From Lasioglossum baleicum (lineage: Eukaryota > Arthropoda > Insecta > Hymenoptera > Halictidae), in NCBI RefSeq assembly GCF_051020765.1, contig NC_134934.1, positions 13,964,001 to 14,028,000 on the forward strand: 64,000 nucleotides of DNA. The letters run 5' to 3'. Shown here piece by piece: positions 60,708-64,000 of this stretch. A model generated the notes under the pieces. That model did not search any database and was not told the origin of the DNA. It saw nothing but the letters and a program-made list of their open reading frames with translations. How positions within the stretch are numbered: the first letter of the stretch is position 1; the number at the start of each line of letters is the position of its first letter. Position numbers and translations under genes: made by a program.

Positions 60708-62790
60708 TCTTATTTATATTTGAAATCGAATGAATTAAACCGTTGCTACAAATGTTTGTCAACTCGCAGAACGCGATTAGAATTAAAAGGGCGGTAGATA
60801 CCGCAACAATATGAATGAATTGTCTACGATTGCATAACTTCGGGTCACCAGTGACCTTCGGCCTCGTTCGGGGTGAGCAACATTGTGCGCACAGCGAAAC
60901 TTTATTGCTGTCGCGCGACGATAACCCCTCGACTATAGTCTACAAGACTCGTTGTTCGTGGACTTCTTTTCCTGACCAGTAGAGATGGCGTGAACAACTT
61001 TTGGATCGCTCGTGATTCGATCACGTTCGTTGCCAATCAATTTTTCACAGTGATTCGTGATTTTCGCGATCATGTATGTTTTCTATTAACGATATCAAAA
61101 CAAAATTGCGAGTTACATCACATAAAGTAAAGGAATAATGAGGAACAATGGATAAAGTCATTGAGAATTAGGATGTCAGTGAGCAAATTCACCTGCTCTG
61201 AGAGTGGACAAATTCTGTTTCCCTTGGATGTGCAACAATTCGGCCGCAACTCAATGTTTCTTTCTCACTTGCTACGTTTGTCAGTACGTTCAACAGATTA
61301 CGTAAAATCCCTACACGATAAATAATCATCTTCAGCCGCTCGCTTTTGATTACTCTCGGAGTAAATATTGTAACATCGCCGATACCGACGATTATTGCGT
61401 GGCGTTGCGTTGAGTAACGTTTCGTTGCCTCATAAAAATGAAAAACACTGGTGGATCGGGTTCAGATGTGGAAGCTGCATCAGAGGGAGAGCTGTTTTCG
61501 CTGTCTGCGAAAAGTGTTGCGGTCGAGATACAGTTACTGCGCTGTTATATAAATAACGAATAAATTTTTATTTTGTCGTTACATCATCGATGGTTGATTA
61601 GAAAATATAAGTAACGCGAGTATAACCAGAAGTCGCGAACGATGGTTCGGCGCCGGAAGTAGCCGTAACGAAATTTCGAAGACGCATTTGTGACGTATGC
61701 CTCGCGAGGTGTGGGAGGAAATATACTATAGACGTTCTTTATTTGATTGAAAAATATACAATAGATGCGCATGATTATGATTACAACTTCAACGTTGAAC
61801 CTACTGAACACTATCCCCTTGTAAATATGATAAGACTGAATTTATTTAGATTTTTCTAATTATTCTCCATGGAAAGAGGTCTATTTCTTTATTTTCATAA
61901 TTTTAAAAAATAAAATATATGAGAACGATTTGTTGATTGATTTGATCCTTTGCGGTAGGTTCAACGTTAAGGATGAAAACTGTTTCACATCGACGTCCCG
62001 GAGATGATAAAACGGAAGAGAGAAGGGGAGCACGGTGTCAGAGATACGCTCTGTAACTCTATTAGGAACTAACGAAACCTCGAGCAGAAGGAAACTCTAC
62101 GAAGCAGCGATTTCGCGTATAAATAGATCGAATCTGTCTTCTGCATTTAATACTCGGCTCGCAATACGCGCGGAGAACCCACATACATCTACAATAGATC
62201 CTAACCCCAGAATGATCGAAATAAATTAAATGAATGCGTGCGGCGCGATGAGATAACGTGGTGTCTTATCGACTTTTTTTCTTCTTCTTTCTTTTTTCTT
62301 TTCGTAACAAGGATCTCGCCGCGTTTGTCGGTAGATCCGCAAGTTCTTTCTCGGGGAACGACGATTAATTAACAACTAAGTCGCGTATGTACAAGGACTA
62401 ATTTAAAAAAGAGACCATTTAACGATACGAAATACGATTATTTATGAGTAATAATGTCAAGCAGATATCTTAGTATCACAGTCAATGGAAGACCCGCGAT
62501 TATGGGGTCTGGGCATTTGGTGATGTCTCGGATCGTGTTCGCAGCTGTTCGTTCGTGCAGAAGTTCTTCCCTTCGAAAACTGTAGTTGTTTCTTTTCGAT
62601 TAAAAAAGGTTCTAATGAAATGTTGCTACTCTAAAAATATGATCGATGCTCTTTATACGTGTCCTTCATTTTTTGTAAATAAGATTTTGATCCGAAAAAA
62701 TAGGGAAAAAATCTCAAACATCAAAATCGATAACCGCAACGCGTCAGATTTTTCCAATAATTTTGCATGCAATTAAATGGGGAAAATTGA
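60708..62790. other. Intergenic, no gene seen
   Basis: NOG1 3' UTR is at the start, with an ATTAAA at about 60736. The rest is unassigned sequence with a CT-rich run at 62275-62300. Confidence 0.5.
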
Positions 62791-62900
62791 AAACTGTCGT
62801 TTACGCGCTGTCCTCTATGTTCGGCGAACTTCAAATAACGTAGTTCCTCTACACTTTCTGAACCTTCATACGGGTAGTAACACTATGCGAGGGAAGACTG
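62791..62900. mobile_element. Family D right-end fragment
   Basis: TATGTTCGGCGAACTTCAAA, then ACACTATGCGAGGGAAGACTG followed by TA, matches the right half of the 47.5-kb element. The left terminus was not found. Confidence 0.65.
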
Positions 62901-63236
62901 TACATCGAACAACTGCGAAACGCCACCACCCAATGCCATTCGGACGATTCTTTGGTGAGTCCTCGTAAACTGTTCAGTTCTCGTTCCTCCGGAAGATTTT
63001 TCTGTAACTTCCATCTCGTGGATTATACTAAATAGTTGCGGTATTGCCTTGATAACTGTCGCGGCTTATCTGAAATATTAGGACCGGCTGCGGACTCTGA
63101 AGAAAGAGCAATTTTTTTATTCATAATCTGTTCGGGGAGTTGAGGACAACATTTTACTCTGTTGCTTAAGGTAAGTTAAAAAATGTGGTGAAACTTTAAA
63201 GTTATCGATAGCTCTTTCAAAAAATTACCTGATGAT

Positions 63237-63581
63237 TAAACAGCGGATCTTTATGCAAAATAAAAATTTTCGACCTGAATTGCAACAAACTGCGAGTGAA
63301 ATAGAAATGTAACTCTTAGCACTCGAATCAATCTAATCTCAAATATCTAACCAATTACTAAACTGAAATTTAGGTATAGTATGATATAAAATTTGAAAAA
63401 TCGGAAATGAAAATGTTCTAGGTCGAGAGAAATGCTTAATTTTCCAGTCAAAATAGCTCCGAGTGCAAAGGGTTGATAGGTTGAAAATGATATACATGTA
63501 TTTTGAAATTCTTCGACCGTTTTTACCATCTCAAATTACACCTACTAATGTTTGTCATAAATGCACAAAATCCGCTGTCTA
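63237..63581. mobile_element. Family A hAT-like MITE, copy A11, containing a family B element
   Basis: The left end is TAAACAGCGGATCTTTATGC and the right end AAATCCGCTGTCTA. The flanks CTGATGAT and CTAATGAT agree at 7 of 8. The interior is interrupted at 63309-63475. It starts 93 bp beyond the ligand stop codon. Confidence 0.85.
63309..63475. mobile_element. Family B element nested in A11
   Basis: CTCTTAGCACTCG and CCGAGTGCAAAGGG ends with decayed TTAA flanks (TAA and TTGA). The A interior resumes with TAGGTTGAAAATGATA on the right. Confidence 0.75.
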
Positions 63582-63673
63582 CTAATGATCTACATGGAAC
63601 AGTCTTTGATCCTAGAAGTCCGCTTATCGAGGCATTACCACAGCTTCTGAATCTCCAAAAGAGGATCGGTGGT

Positions 63674-64000
63674 TTAAGAGCAGGCGCATTCGAGCACCTT
63701 GATGTTCTTCCAGTAGGAGACCTTGAGCTGTGTGGAGTCGTTCTCATCGAAGTAGACGATCATCAGCTGGTCAAGCTTGCTGGGCGCGCAGCAGGGTTTC
63801 GGCACCTTCTTCCTGTCCTCCTTCCACAGTAAACTCTGCAGGAGGGCGTGATGATGAGCAGGATTATACCTTGGCGGACACCGTCCCTTGCAGTACCCAG
63901 CGTCGAAGGTTTTCGGGTAGACTATAAACTCGAATCCCTTCAAATCTTTGAACATCACCGTCAGCTCGTGTCTACAGCATTTCTTGCTCTCCCCTTTGCA
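63674..64000 (-). CDS. mav: TGF-beta family ligand, Maverick-like, last exon (cut by window end)
   Basis: The minus-strand frame is open from the window end to a stop at 63676-63674 and encodes most of a TGF-beta cystine-knot domain. Visible landmarks are CKGESKKCCRHELTVMFKDL, FDAGYCKGRCPPRYNPAHHH, KKVPKPCCAPSKLDQL and the terminal VLECACS. That makes nine cysteines in the arrangement used by activin, TGF-beta and Maverick ligands; BMP types have seven. The RCPPRYNPAHHHALLQ loop and the CACS end fit insect Maverick better than activin-beta or myoglianin, as far as I can judge by eye. The product would be a secreted, furin-processed dimer signalling through type I/II receptor kinases. The prodomain, signal peptide and cleavage site lie beyond the window. 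TGF-beta membership is certain; the Maverick assignment is probable. Confidence 0.85.
   Translation of the reverse strand, partial: CKGESKKCCRHELTVMFKDLKGFEFIVYPKTFDAGYCKGRCPPRYNPAHHHALLQSLLWKEDRKKVPKPCCAPSKLDQLMIVYFDENDSTQLKVSYWKNIKVLECACS

Larger units (their letters stand above)
63110..63673 (-). other. 3' UTR of the TGF-beta ligand gene (inferred)
   Basis: Downstream of the stop there is no further coding sequence. A minus-strand AATAAA lies at 63121-63116, about 550 nt after the stop. Most of the interval (63237-63581) is a family A element with a family B element inside it, so the mature 3' UTR would be largely transposon-derived. Confidence 0.45.

Overview
This is a stretch of an insect nuclear genome, most likely from a hymenopteran (bee, wasp or ant). 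The evidence is spliced genes with GT-AG introns, insect-type orthologues, strongly patchy base composition (AT-rich tracts alternating with CpG-rich islands) and many short non-autonomous DNA transposons. The order is a judgement and the species cannot be told from the sequence. There are no bacterial-type operons, CRISPR arrays or rRNA genes, and I found no tRNA.

Layout. (1) 1-30329 has no exon I can recognise. It is probably part of a very long 5' intron of casein kinase 1 gamma (gilgamesh), because the first kinase exon seen, at 30330, begins mid-codon inside the kinase fold. (2) 30330-44395 (+) carries nine splice-compatible coding exons of casein kinase 1 gamma, running from the end of the glycine-loop region to the Cys-rich lipid-anchor tail. 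It also carries a candidate 72-nt cassette exon and a candidate alternative last exon that would replace the lipid-anchor tail. (3) 44396-55547 is 3' UTR and intergenic DNA full of repeats. (4) 55548-56515 (-) is a four-exon gene for a 243-residue coiled-coil protein whose C terminus resembles the kinetochore protein CENP-H. (5) 57553-60707 (+) is a complete eight-exon gene for the nucleolar 60S-assembly GTPase NOG1/GTPBP4. It is divergent from the coiled-coil gene across a 1-kb shared promoter region. (6) 63674-64000 (-) is the last exon of a nine-cysteine TGF-beta family ligand, most like Maverick, cut by the window end.

The repeats are the other main content. By eye I can group about a dozen families from their terminal inverted repeats (TIRs) and target duplications. 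Family A is hAT-like (TIR TAGACWGCGGAT, 8-bp duplications, 11 copies or fragments). Family B is piggyBac-like (TIR CCCTTTGCACTCG, flanked by TTAA, 9 loci). Families C and L are further hAT-like elements. Families D, E, F, H and K are Tc1/mariner-like with TA targets. G is a long-TIR element, M and N are a nested pair, and there is a foldback element at 49.0-49.5 kb. Two B elements sit inside A elements, which gives a relative age order. A 41-bp minisatellite carrying a GGCGTGG box occurs at 12.65-13.4 kb and, inverted, at 21.1-21.6 kb.

The genes do not form one pathway: a membrane-anchored signalling kinase, a putative kinetochore protein, a ribosome-assembly GTPase and a secreted ligand. The only visible functional coupling is the divergent promoter shared by the CENP-H-like gene and NOG1, both plausible proliferation-linked genes.
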